Shown here piece by piece: positions 1 to 8,726 of a DNA stretch of 64,000 nucleotides. Numbering within the stretch: position 1 is the stretch's first letter; each line of letters starts with the position of its first letter. Source of the DNA: Bacteroidales bacterium. GTDB lineage: Bacteria > Bacteroidota > Bacteroidia > Bacteroidales > Marinilabiliaceae. The notes under the pieces are model-generated. The model did not search any database. It saw only the letters and a program-made list of their open reading frames with translations, and had not been told where the DNA came from. Location: NCBI GenBank assembly GCA_017539645.1, contig JAFYCM010000098.1, positions 1-64,000 of the forward strand. Direction: 5' to 3'. Both the position numbers and the translations under genes were made by a program.

Positions 1-2544
1 AGCATTCCATCGGCATAGGGCAGCATCGTAGTGGCGTGCGCCATAGTCGTAGAGGTTGAGGCCATCTTCGGTATCAAGTTCTTTGCCGTTGTATTTGTAG
101 GGCTGGAGTGTGGCGTTTTTGCCTTCGGCAAAGGGCAATCCGTAGGGGTAGTAGTGCGTAAATTGCTCCACTGTGGAGCCTGAAGCATTGACTACAAGAC
201 GTATGTTGCCTTGGTGGTCGGTGATGTTGTAGTGATACTTGGGCGTTGTGCCAATGTATGTTATATAGCCGCCATCGAAAAGCGTGCGTGTTAGGATGCC
301 ATCTTCGTAGATGTGGCTGCCGCAATATTCGGTTGTGTGCGTCTCTGTCGCCGATTTATGGATGGTCTTTAGCTTATTTCCATTGGCATCGTAGGTATAC
401 ATGACTGTCACGCCGTTGCTAAATGTGACCTTGGCTGGCAGATTGAGCACGTTGTATGTTATGCTTGTTATGCCTTTGTTGAGGTCGCGCGTCATATTGC
501 CGTTGGCATCGTAGGTATACTCATTATCTACATTAGCTCTGTCGGTAAAGTCCATACTGCCTGCAGACGTGGCGATTTCTACGGCATCAGTAACCTTGGT
601 TAGTTGGTTACCATTGTATTTCAGCGTTAGATCATCCACAAGGTCGTATGTGCCGTCTGCCATTTTGCCTCGGCGCGTCAACTTGGTAATATTACCATTA
701 CGATCGTAGGCGTAAGTGGTAGTGTATCTATTATTTATATTTATATCCTGATTATCTCTATATTGTGCTTTAGTTAGGCGGTCGGCACTGTCGTATGTAT
801 AATTATAGCCACGCGTAAGGTTGTCGGTTGTCCATTCTATAGAGGATATGCCGCCATTGTATTTGGGGGAATAACCTGCATAAGCATCTGGGGTATCGCC
901 ATAATGCAACCTTTCTAAAAACAGAGTACCAGTCTGAATACGAGTAACAGCCGACAATATGTTGTAGTCATACGTTGTCGTCAGCGTTTGTATACGAATG
1001 TTTCCTCGTTCCTTGCGTATCAATCGTCCTGCGAAGTCGTAAGTGTTTTGCGCTAAAGTCTTCACTGTAGATGCATTGTCGGCTATGCTATATTTCACAG
1101 TCTTCAAGCGCTCGGCATTGTCGTAGGTATACCAATAGCACTCTGTCTTCGTTGTGCTGTCTATGGTGTGTGTGGTTATGGTCTGCAATGGTTTGTCGGT
1201 GTATGTATAGGCAGTGCTTGTCACATCTATTCCACCTTTCAAGTTAGTTGATCTAACCTGCACCACGTTACGACGAGCATCGTAATATATTGCACTGTAG
1301 ATGAATTTCCCATTCTGTCCTCCTTCATCGAAACAAGCAACCAATGAGCCAGTCAGCAGTCCTTTGCCTGCCGATGCATCGCGCACATACTGGGTACTCG
1401 ACGATACGAAGTTCATGTTGGTAGAAAAACCGAACTTTCCTATATAATCGTAGTCGTCGTAGTAGTTTATAGTATGTATAGTTGCATTTGCCAACTGCAA
1501 ACCCGTAACGCTGTAACCTCTGTACGAGCCAGAATTACTGCGTGTGGCATATACAATTGCCGCACTCAGTGGACATTCGCTATACTTAAACGAGTTTTTG
1601 CATACACCAGTAATACATTCACGTCCAAAAACATCTGGTATCGTAAAACGCCATTCTCCGCGTTTTCGCATATTGCCATCTTGCTGCAAAATACATTGCC
1701 CAGCCTTGTTATATACGTAATATGTAGGCTCTACTCCTGGCAATTTCTTACTGATACAACGGTTCATTCCATCATATTCATACACATACGCATACTTTTT
1801 TACAGCATCGGTGGATGAATTCCAGATAGATTGTCCCTTGGTTGTGTACTCAGAATATAGATATTCGGTCAGTTGAGGTGGCACAACATATATCAAATTG
1901 CCTTTGTCATCGTGCACATAAAATGTTTTGCCTACACTTGTTGTACTTGCCTTTAGGTTTCCTTTCTTGTCGCGCCACTCTTCAGTGTATACACCATCTT
2001 CGTCCACTTGTCGTGTGCGCCAATATGTTTCTGACGAAGAGAATGTTAAGTTGTTGTAATATTGTCCAAAGCCTATACCTTGAATAATCTCGTTAGATAT
2101 TGTTGTTGGCTTGTTCTTTCGCACATCGCCTGCTTTTCTTACAGAAGCTACATTGTTGTATCGAAATTCGTCATACGTTTTCTGTTCAAATGGTGATGCA
2201 TCGCTATAATTTGTTTTGGCAGCCGAGATAACTTTATCCGACGGCACATAAGTTCCACCACTCTTTACTTCGGCTGGCAACCACGTCTTTATCTCGCGCC
2301 TATATTTGTCATACTCATGCAACGTTACTAAGTCGCCACCATTGGGAGTCACCCCTTCTGCAACCTCTTCTATTACATCACCCAATCCATTGTCATACAC
2401 GGTATTAGATATGTATTTATCTTTGACTGTATAGGTACGAGTGGTTATGCTGCTTCCTGCCATTTTTTGACAAAATGCATTATGACCATGTAGCAGCACT
2501 AATAGCACAATTAGCAAACGTATTAAGCGTATATTTGTTTTCAT
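1..2544 (-). CDS. DUF6443/RHS-repeat secreted protein, partial (C-terminus beyond window)
   Basis: The reading frame starts at ATG 2544 and stays open to base 1 (848 codons), so the C-terminus lies outside the window. The N-terminus is a signal peptide (charged MKTNIRLIR, then a Leu/Val-rich stretch ending near FCQ). It is followed by a DUF6443-like region and many YD repeats of the type YTYDANGN. The last residues in the window are the classic RHS-core end (YKYNGKELD, then GLNLYDYGARHYD and RW), after which RHS proteins normally carry a short variable tail, often toxic. The start lies 6 bases after the stop of the upstream 1092-aa YD protein, so the two are co-transcribed. It is probably exported to the cell surface. 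The nature of the tail, toxin or structural, cannot be judged here. Confidence 0.85.
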   Translation of the reverse strand, partial: MKTNIRLIRLLIVLLVLLHGHNAFCQKMAGSSITTRTYTVKDKYISNTVYDNGLGDVIEEVAEGVTPNGGDLVTLHEYDKYRREIKTWLPAEVKSGGTYVPSDKVISAAKTNYSDASPFEQKTYDEFRYNNVASVRKAGDVRKNKPTTISNEIIQGIGFGQYYNNLTFSSSETYWRTRQVDEDGVYTEEWRDKKGNLKASTTSVGKTFYVHDDKGNLIYVVPPQLTEYLYSEYTTKGQSIWNSSTDAVKKYAYVYEYDGMNRCISKKLPGVEPTYYVYNKAGQCILQQDGNMRKRGEWRFTIPDVFGRECITGVCKNSFKYSECPLSAAIVYATRSNSGSYRGYSVTGLQLANATIHTINYYDDYDYIGKFGFSTNMNFVSSSTQYVRDASAGKGLLTGSLVACFDEGGQNGKFIYSAIYYDARRNVVQVRSTNLKGGIDVTSTAYTYTDKPLQTITTHTIDSTTKTECYWYTYDNAERLKTVKYSIADNASTVKTLAQNTYDFAGRLIRKERGNIRIQTLTTTYDYNILSAVTRIQTGTLFLERLHYGDTPDAYAGYSPKYNGGISSIEWTTDNLTRGYNYTYDSADRLTKAQYRDNQDININNRYTTTYAYDRNGNITKLTRRGKMADGTYDLVDDLTLKYNGNQLTKVTDAVEIATSAGSMDFTDRANVDNEYTYDANGNMTRDLNKGITSITYNVLNLPAKVTFSNGVTVMYTYDANGNKLKTIHKSATETHTTEYCGSHIYEDGILTRTLFDGGYITYIGTTPKYHYNITDHQGNIRLVVNASGSTVEQFTHYYPYGLPFAEGKNATLQPYKYNGKELDTEDGLNLYDYGARHYDAALCRWNA

Positions 2545-2550
2545 AATAGG

Positions 2551-5500
2551 TTAATTGTGATAGTTATACTGATGTGTTGCAACCACTTCTCCTTGCTTGC
2601 TTTCTTTGGTCAATCGTCCTAATGCGTCGTACTCATATTCGTATACAACACCATTTTCGTCAGTAAATGTCTTTACTCCACAAAGTGGTTTGTATGTCCA
2701 AGTTTTTATCAACGACTGCGTTAGAGCGTTATTCTGACGAAGTTTTTTCAACCCTTCATCCGGAGCATCCAAATCTATTGAGGAAATGACTGATGATAAT
2801 GCCGACATTGTTGCGTTTTGTATTTCGGCTATCAACCTTTCATTTCCATATCCCCATAAATATATAGTGTGAATGCCAGTCTTCTTGTCAACAATATCAA
2901 TAGGTTTACCATTTGTCGTATACGATTCAACATTGATGCTTTCAATCCAATTCTTGCCATCAAATTCATAAAAAGTACGAGGGTAAATATAACTACCACT
3001 ACTACTATACTTCCTATATTTCCCATCATTGTTATACTCGCCATATTCTATCTTATAGCCATCTATCTGTCGTTGGCCCATACTTGACGTTGCTGTTGTT
3101 GACGCTGACGTTATTAGTGCAAGCATGTTCTGCAAAGTCATCTTGGTTACAATGGAAGAACTATTATCTGTTGCCTCACCAACAAAAGAAAAAGCATCTT
3201 GCTTTTCGACGAAATCCCAATATTTTTTGCTACTGATATGGTTACCATATACATATTCATAACTCTCTGTCAAACTTGTCGAATTTGAGGAAATACCAGA
3301 ATACTCTTTCACTTTCTTGCTACGCAATCTGTTAGTACCTTTTCTATCCAATATGGGACCATAAAAAATAGAAAGAGGAACGTATTCTTCATTTTTACCA
3401 ACGCAATGTCCTACATTATGTATTGTAGCTTGTTTGCAATGTGCAGTCGCATAAGCATTGCTATATGTAAAACCATATTTTTGCATAGTGTACTCCCTAT
3501 AATCATATTCTTCGGATGTTACAGGAATCCAATCTTTTACATTTGCGTATACTGTTCGTTTTACATACTCCACTTTGCTTTTTAGCTGATTGACCTTCTC
3601 TGGCTTTTCGTCACAATATAAAATTGTTCCACCACTACAGTACCTGACTTCCTTACTATCAATATAGTAAGGTTTCTCTCGTTCGTCATAATATATTGGC
3701 TCATAATAGGCTATATATGGTGTAATATTATCTATAGCACAGAGATAGTAATTATTAGCAGTGTAGTCTTTACGATATATATCGTAAGACAAAACAGTCT
3801 TACTAATGCACGAATTAGTCGTTGGTAATCCTCCATGATATATAGTTATTTCAGGATACACCACAGCGGGGCGATCGCCCAACAAACTCCTAAAATTAGT
3901 AGCACTAAATCTGGCATTCCACCACCATGCGGGTTGATTGGCATAACTATTTGCATCATCGAATGAGTATTGACCACATGTTCTGCCTAAAATCATTTTT
4001 ATAAAGCCTCTTGGAATAGTTGACGTTGAATAGTCGAAATTCATATATGTCAGTACATTGGGATCAACCACAGCTTCGCCGCAACCAGTGTGCTCGTCAT
4101 CATAATTTGACGACAATTTGGGAAATGGAATTTTTACCGATGCTAACTCTTTATTTGTATAACCATAACAATAATCATCACGCGATACTTGTTCTCCATC
4201 TGCCGAATAATTTACTATACTTTTTATACGGAAACCACCACCTTCAATTATTCGCATTTTAGTTCTGTCTGTTATGAGTTTTCCATCCGCAGAATTAGCA
4301 GTTAAGAATCTGTGGTTTTCATATGTGAACCATGTCGAGCCGCCATTTGGATAAGTTATTGATCTCAATACACCATGTACATTGGGAGATGTCGCGCTTC
4401 TACTATCGCCATTGACGCTACTTTGTAGTTTAAGTTTGAAGTATTCTGGAATGTCTCCAGATTCGCGATTTAGGAGTATTGCACGATTGCTGATTCGAGA
4501 TAAAAGGCTCTTCATGTCAGATTCACTAAAACTTGTATTATCAACACTTACTTGAAAATTACCTATATCTTCTGGCGTATTCGACTTGCCATAATTACCC
4601 CAATGGTCAGTGTAATCACTTGTGTATTTACTCGCATAACTAAACTTATAAACAAGGTTATCACTTCCTGAGCCAATTGAAAGATTCAATAATTGCTGAT
4701 CGTTTATGTTGAAACTGAAATTTCTACTTGCAGTCACATTTTTACTTTTCTCTGTTTGTACAATGGATGCAAGATGCCGTCCATCACTCTGATAATTAAA
4801 CTCAATGGAAGTGTTGCCATAGGAAATCTTTTTCAAGAACCTCATCGAATAAATGCTCGGTTGCTCCACTTTTGTCAATGACATTGTGTAAGGAGGCTCA
4901 TAGTACGGTTCATGATAATTAAGAGGGACGGACATATTTGCAGATATTTGTTCGCCCCAATAAATGACATTTCTAAAAACTCTTGTAATACACAGCAATG
5001 GCTCGGTTCTAGAGTATTCACTAAACTTTATAAGTGGTGTATATTCGTACTTAATTATACCTTTTCCCGGAATGTTTATAGATGATAATTGCCACGATAC
5101 GTTCGCCATAGCATTACGGTCATTGGAGAAAATATTTGAAGCTTTGTCTGCTATATCAAACGTGTATACAATACCTTCTTCATCGGTCACTACAAACGAT
5201 TCTATAATTCTTGTTCCATATTGACACTTTATCTTTATGTTCTTATCAATGGATAGCAAATCGTACTTCATACCATCTGAACCCATGTACATAAAGAATG
5301 GTATTACACGCCCTGTAGGTAAAACAATTTTATAACTATCCGATTTCGTATCATTAATTGCGGTTATCTTGTCGTATGGGTTTTTATAAATAGGGTCAAA
5401 CCTCTTCTTATTCGGACCATACATCTTGGGTTTGCCATTATGCTCCAAAAATGTCTCTATCTTGAATGCTGTTGGTTGAGCATATTCATCGGCAATGTCT

Positions 5501-5829
5501 TTTATGGTGCGAGATACGCAAGAATGTCCACTCAACATCCACCCTAAGCCATACACATCGTAGTTATAACCAGGTCGTAATGGTTTGGCTTCATAGCTAA
5601 GTTGTATAGGTATTTTGTAGCCACAAAAATCTATCTCAAGCAATGGTATAGAGATATTGGGTGTGCCAGTATTATTATCAACGGTATATTCTCCTAAACG
5701 AACAAACGCTTGTGCTTGTGGGCTCGATGGTATGTCTGGTTTTATCGATGGTGGCATAGAAATATCTTGACCATTAATCAGAAGACGCACACAAAGCATC
5801 AGCAGTATGATTATTGAAATCCGTTTCAT
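2551..5829 (-). CDS. Secreted RHS/YD-repeat protein (1092 aa), partner of the downstream RHS protein
   Basis: A signal peptide (MKRISIIILLMLCVRLLINGQ) is followed by a region typical of Bacteroidetes RHS-like proteins: alternation of proline and aromatic residues, then GYNYDVYGLGWMLSG near residue 95. The protein ends with YD-repeat signatures: YLWGYGNERLIAEI, TYKPLCGVKTFTDENG and YEYEYDALGRLTKE. It lacks the terminal RHS core, which the next gene on the same strand carries. The pair therefore looks like a two-polypeptide RHS system, a common arrangement in Bacteroidetes. The C-terminus has no obvious T9SS sorting domain. Its role is unknown; surface structure, adhesion or toxin shell are all possible. 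Its family is clear, its function is not. Confidence 0.8.
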   Translation of the reverse strand: MKRISIIILLMLCVRLLINGQDISMPPSIKPDIPSSPQAQAFVRLGEYTVDNNTGTPNISIPLLEIDFCGYKIPIQLSYEAKPLRPGYNYDVYGLGWMLSGHSCVSRTIKDIADEYAQPTAFKIETFLEHNGKPKMYGPNKKRFDPIYKNPYDKITAINDTKSDSYKIVLPTGRVIPFFMYMGSDGMKYDLLSIDKNIKIKCQYGTRIIESFVVTDEEGIVYTFDIADKASNIFSNDRNAMANVSWQLSSINIPGKGIIKYEYTPLIKFSEYSRTEPLLCITRVFRNVIYWGEQISANMSVPLNYHEPYYEPPYTMSLTKVEQPSIYSMRFLKKISYGNTSIEFNYQSDGRHLASIVQTEKSKNVTASRNFSFNINDQQLLNLSIGSGSDNLVYKFSYASKYTSDYTDHWGNYGKSNTPEDIGNFQVSVDNTSFSESDMKSLLSRISNRAILLNRESGDIPEYFKLKLQSSVNGDSRSATSPNVHGVLRSITYPNGGSTWFTYENHRFLTANSADGKLITDRTKMRIIEGGGFRIKSIVNYSADGEQVSRDDYCYGYTNKELASVKIPFPKLSSNYDDEHTGCGEAVVDPNVLTYMNFDYSTSTIPRGFIKMILGRTCGQYSFDDANSYANQPAWWWNARFSATNFRSLLGDRPAVVYPEITIYHGGLPTTNSCISKTVLSYDIYRKDYTANNYYLCAIDNITPYIAYYEPIYYDEREKPYYIDSKEVRYCSGGTILYCDEKPEKVNQLKSKVEYVKRTVYANVKDWIPVTSEEYDYREYTMQKYGFTYSNAYATAHCKQATIHNVGHCVGKNEEYVPLSIFYGPILDRKGTNRLRSKKVKEYSGISSNSTSLTESYEYVYGNHISSKKYWDFVEKQDAFSFVGEATDNSSSIVTKMTLQNMLALITSASTTATSSMGQRQIDGYKIEYGEYNNDGKYRKYSSSGSYIYPRTFYEFDGKNWIESINVESYTTNGKPIDIVDKKTGIHTIYLWGYGNERLIAEIQNATMSALSSVISSIDLDAPDEGLKKLRQNNALTQSLIKTWTYKPLCGVKTFTDENGVVYEYEYDALGRLTKESKQGEVVATHQYNYHN

Positions 5830-5840
5830 CTATGTCTTCG

Positions 5841-6686
5841 TTAATCATTATTATATGCTGCTTTTGCTACTTTTCTAACAGGACGGATTACAAGTCCCAT
5901 ATATCTATAGCCATTATGCCACGGACCTACATAATCTTCATAGAAAAATAAGTATGTTGCAAAATCGCACCTATCTTCAGCCAACGTTTTAGTCCAATAA
6001 TATCCGAAATGGTTAACGTCATATAAGTCGGTTTGCTTCCAATACCCAGCAGCTGGCAAAAAGATACTATTGTCATTGTCCTCTTGCTTGCTCGACACGA
6101 TGTAACCTGCCACGCCCGTTTCTAAATAGTTGTCTGTCCATTGCCAGTTGCATTCATCATACAACTCTTGAAACTCCTCTTTTGTGGGCATACGCCATCC
6201 TTCTTCCCATTTATAGCTCGCTACATCATCATCTTTTATTATCTCTTTTTTATTGTCAGCCTTTCCTTCATAACCATATATTGCAGCCAAGTCTGACACC
6301 ACATACTTTTTTAGTCGACCATTTTCTGTACAATGCAGGTATGTATTCCAGTCGTACCCCTCTCGACCATCTTTCCAAATAGTTTCTGAACCAGCTTCTG
6401 TTGGTTGATAATGCGTAAATGTTTCGCCCCACGCGTAATAGTCGCCCCTATCGCTCACTTGCATTGCTCCAACATTTCTATCTGCCCATAGTAACCCACT
6501 TGACAATCCTAAATCAACAGCATCGGCATCTTCTTGTTGTTCTGTCGGCTTTTCAAATGTTATATAGGCTGGTAATCCCTCAGATTGACTGTAGACAATG
6601 TCGCCATTGGCATCAACCACATAAAATTGTGCTTGCATCGCTATGCACACAAGGCTTAATGCAATAACTAAAAAGTATTTGTTCAT
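5841..6686 (-). CDS. Secreted FISUMP-domain (Fib_succ_major) protein
   Basis: The 281-aa product has a signal peptide (MNKYFLVIALSLVCIAMQAQ) and then the hallmarks of the Fibrobacter succinogenes major-domain (FISUMP) family: VDLGLSSGLLWADRNVGA, GDYYAWGET, WRMPTKEEFQEL and a C-terminal GYYWTK...GLVIRPVRK. This fold is related to sulfatase-modifying/lectin-like domains and is frequent in secreted surface proteins of Bacteroidetes. It lies 11 bases upstream of the 1092-aa RHS gene on the same strand, so it probably belongs to the same transcript. No catalytic function is established for the family. Confidence 0.8.
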   Translation of the reverse strand: MNKYFLVIALSLVCIAMQAQFYVVDANGDIVYSQSEGLPAYITFEKPTEQQEDADAVDLGLSSGLLWADRNVGAMQVSDRGDYYAWGETFTHYQPTEAGSETIWKDGREGYDWNTYLHCTENGRLKKYVVSDLAAIYGYEGKADNKKEIIKDDDVASYKWEEGWRMPTKEEFQELYDECNWQWTDNYLETGVAGYIVSSKQEDNDNSIFLPAAGYWKQTDLYDVNHFGYYWTKTLAEDRCDFATYLFFYEDYVGPWHNGYRYMGLVIRPVRKVAKAAYNND

Positions 6687-6706
6687 AGATTGTATATATA
6701 AAGCGT

Positions 6707-7222
6707 TTATTTTTTCGTGATTTTTATTAGTTGCTTACCTATCTGCAATAGGTAAACCCCACTACTCAAACCTGACATGTTTATATTGGATTCTTTGGTC
6801 GATAATATCATCTTCCCTTCTGTATCGAAAAGACGAGCCTCTTGTCCTTCTCTTAACCCATCAATATAAATATTACTACTCGTTGGATTGGGATAGACAC
6901 TGACGGAAACATTATCAAAGCCAATATTACTATTGTTTATTGCTGATATACTTCCACGCTTATTTGAACCCTCACGGAAAGATATTTTCTTCACATCGTG
7001 AGATACTATGCCGCAATCATATTCACTCGATAATGAATCTTTGAATACTATTATAGTGTGCATAGTATTATCCACTTCGCGAAATTCAACTCGTCCAATC
7101 ATATTTAGAGCTTGAACATAGTTATTCCCTCGCAATTCTTCTACCACTATATTGCGGTAATCACTGTCTTGTGGATGTCCCCAAAGTAGAGCCACCGCGC
7201 ACATTATAAATGATATTTTCAT
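6707..7222 (-). CDS. Small secreted protein with C-terminal T9SS (Por) sorting domain
   Basis: 171 aa. The first ~20 residues form a weak signal peptide. The last ~70 residues match the type A sorting domain of the type IX secretion system: VYPNPTSSNIYIDGL, then a short Asp-rich strand, then LSSGVYLLQIGKQLIKITKK. Proteins with this tail cross the outer membrane through the Por machinery and are anchored or released at the surface. The middle part (residues 25-95) is not recognised. The gene sits 20 bases upstream of the FISUMP gene in the RHS operon, which suggests that the whole operon serves the cell surface. Confidence 0.8.
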   Translation of the reverse strand: MKISFIMCAVALLWGHPQDSDYRNIVVEELRGNNYVQALNMIGRVEFREVDNTMHTIIVFKDSLSSEYDCGIVSHDVKKISFREGSNKRGSISAINNSNIGFDNVSVSVYPNPTSSNIYIDGLREGQEARLFDTEGKMILSTKESNINMSGLSSGVYLLQIGKQLIKITKK

Positions 7223-7398
7223 ATATGTAGGATATGTAATGTTCTATTAGTCTTTGCTATATGCTCGGCTTCTTTTTGTAACAACTTACGCAACTATTGT
7301 AAGTTCCATGAATGCGAGAGGAATGATTCCCGAGTCGCAATAGTCGGGTGAGTCTAAAGAAGTTTATTGAGAGAAGCGTATAAACCGATTTCCCTTTG

Positions 7399-7602
7399 TC
7401 AGATTTGAAATCCAACTAAACAGAGTTGTTCTTCAGAGAAATCCTTTTGTTCGTCAACGACGGAAAGATTTTTGTTCTTTTTTTCAAACACAATTTGCCG
7501 TGAGATGCGGTTGCCACATGCGTCGTAGCCATATTCTATGGTTTGGGCAGATGCCGCAATGGATACTATTGCTAATACAAAAGCTAAGATGATCGGTTTC
7601 AT
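7399..7602 (-). CDS. 67-aa secreted YD-repeat stub, first gene of the RHS operon
   Basis: A clean signal peptide (MKPIILAFVLAIVSIAASAQ) is followed at once by TIEYGYDACGNRISRQIVF, a single YD/RHS motif. In Bacteroidetes this start normally leads into a longer protein with a T9SS tail. Here the frame stops after 67 residues, and no recognisable continuation was found in the 176 bases before the next gene. It may be a truncated relative whose sorting domain is now carried by the next gene (6707-7222), or a genuine small protein. A promoter-like sequence lies just upstream. Confidence 0.6.
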   Translation of the reverse strand: MKPIILAFVLAIVSIAASAQTIEYGYDACGNRISRQIVFEKKNKNLSVVDEQKDFSEEQLCLVGFQI

Positions 7603-7624
7603 AATTAGGTAGAACTTAATATTG

Positions 7625-7656
7625 CGAATGTATACACATGTTTTTACAAAAGCAAA
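7625..7656 (-). promoter_or_regulatory. Candidate promoter of the RHS operon
   Basis: On the minus strand a TTTG (-33) is followed after 20 bases by TACATTCG, which matches 6 of 8 positions of the Bacteroidetes -7 element TAnnTTTG. It lies about 20-50 bases upstream of the 67-aa gene start, the expected place. The match is imperfect, so confidence is moderate. Confidence 0.45.
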
Positions 7657-7819
7657 CTAAAATTAACCAATGTTTACAATGCAAAATACTTCCGAGTGAG
7701 ATTGCAAATTCCCTGAGCCGTGGTATTGCGGGCTCTAAATCCGAACGAACGGTTCCATTATCCCCCTAAGCACGTCATCTCCTATACACGTTTCCCCATA
7801 AGCTCGCCATCCACCCCAA

Positions 7820-7865
7820 AAACAAAACCACAGAACGCACGAAAACCACTAATCTTTTCTGTGGT
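7820..7865 (-). terminator. Rho-independent terminator after the 83-aa gene
   Basis: Arms 7827-7835 (ACCACAGAA) and 7857-7865 (TTCTGTGGT) form a perfect 9-bp stem. On the minus strand the stem is followed by TTTGTTTTTG. It lies 26 bases downstream of the stop of the 83-aa gene. Confidence 0.7.
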
Positions 7866-7890
7866 TCCGCGCATTCTGTGTCTACAAATC

Positions 7891-8142
7891 TCAACGTCCT
7901 CTTAATTCATCTTCATACAAATCCACACTCAGAACATTGCACAAATAGCATACTGCCTTAGGCGGCAAGAGACGAGCGTTCTTGTCTATGCCCATATTTC
8001 GTAACTTTTTCCAATGGGGTTTGACATATTTTCTGAATGTCGACATCGATACCCCCATCATTCGGGCAAATTCGCTTTTCAGCATTGCTCTGTAGTGTAT
8101 TGGGGAAATTTGTTTTTGGGGTGTTGATAAATTGTTCAGCAT
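7891..8142 (-). CDS. Small HTH-like protein, unrecognised family
   Basis: 83 aa. The central part reads KSEFARMMGVSMSTFRKYVKPHWKKLRNMG, which looks like a helix-turn-helix of the kind found in small Bacteroidales proteins that follow the pattern 'KSELA..MGIS..TLRR'. The C-terminal part (LLPPKAVCYLCNVLSVDL) would be a further helix. No enzyme motif is visible. It lies downstream of the XRE-ImmA/IrrE and PIN-like genes on the same strand, 185 bases away, and has its own terminator, so it may be a separate accessory gene. A DNA-binding role is inferred only from the motif. Confidence 0.55.
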   Translation of the reverse strand: MLNNLSTPQKQISPIHYRAMLKSEFARMMGVSMSTFRKYVKPHWKKLRNMGIDKNARLLPPKAVCYLCNVLSVDLYEDELRGR

Positions 8143-8327
8143 AAATTTTACGTTTTTATCTGTTTTTGTCTGTTGCCGTGTTCATCGCTATATGAGCCCA
8201 TCAATCAGATTTTTTCATTTCTATGTCATCATGACATCTGGGGAACTGGCATTAGCTGATGCTTTTTCTCTCTTTAGGTCTTCCAAACGGCATTTCAAGC
8301 TAGACCCATTCTTTTTAGTACTTTTAT

Positions 8328-8726
8328 CTATCCTGTCATCTTGTTCATATTTATTTGGTTACACATTTTTATATACTGACCGACATCATAACACGTCCCG
8401 CCCAATATCCTTGCCGCCCTTCTCATGCAAGGGTCTTCCGATATTATCGCGTATCCCGTCGCTTGAGCGTAATACAACGACGATGCACCTGCCATAGTCG
8501 TTGCAAACTTTTCTCTATGTTTTTTCATAAACGAAGCCAACTCCATCATGCAGCATCCATCGCATATCTCTATGTTTGGTATCGACGTCACTATTTGTGG
8601 CGCTATCTTTTCTGCCACGTGTCTTGTCATCGTCAGCAGTTTTGCCAAACGTTCGTGCGACAATACTCCTTCATGATACAGCCGCCTGAACGTCAACCCG
8701 TCGCCTATTATCAACCTTTCGTCCAT
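8328..8726 (-). CDS. PIN-like domain protein, probable toxin partner of the XRE-ImmA/IrrE protein
   Basis: 132 aa. The layout resembles small PIN-like (DUF3368-type) proteins: an N-terminal strand with an acidic residue (LIIGDGLTFRRLYHEGVL), a central helix pair, then a glycine/alanine stretch (TTMAGASSLYYAQATGYAIISEDPCMRRAARILGG), which corresponds to the usual 'EA..LA...G..LLTDD..LR..A...G'. The start overlaps the stop of the upstream XRE-ImmA/IrrE gene by one base (TAATG), so the two are translationally coupled. XRE-ImmA/IrrE proteins paired with a small PIN-type protein are a known two-gene arrangement of toxin-antitoxin type. The PIN assignment is inferred from pattern, not from a search. 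Confidence 0.55.
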   Translation of the reverse strand: MDERLIIGDGLTFRRLYHEGVLSHERLAKLLTMTRHVAEKIAPQIVTSIPNIEICDGCCMMELASFMKKHREKFATTMAGASSLYYAQATGYAIISEDPCMRRAARILGGTCYDVGQYIKMCNQINMNKMTG

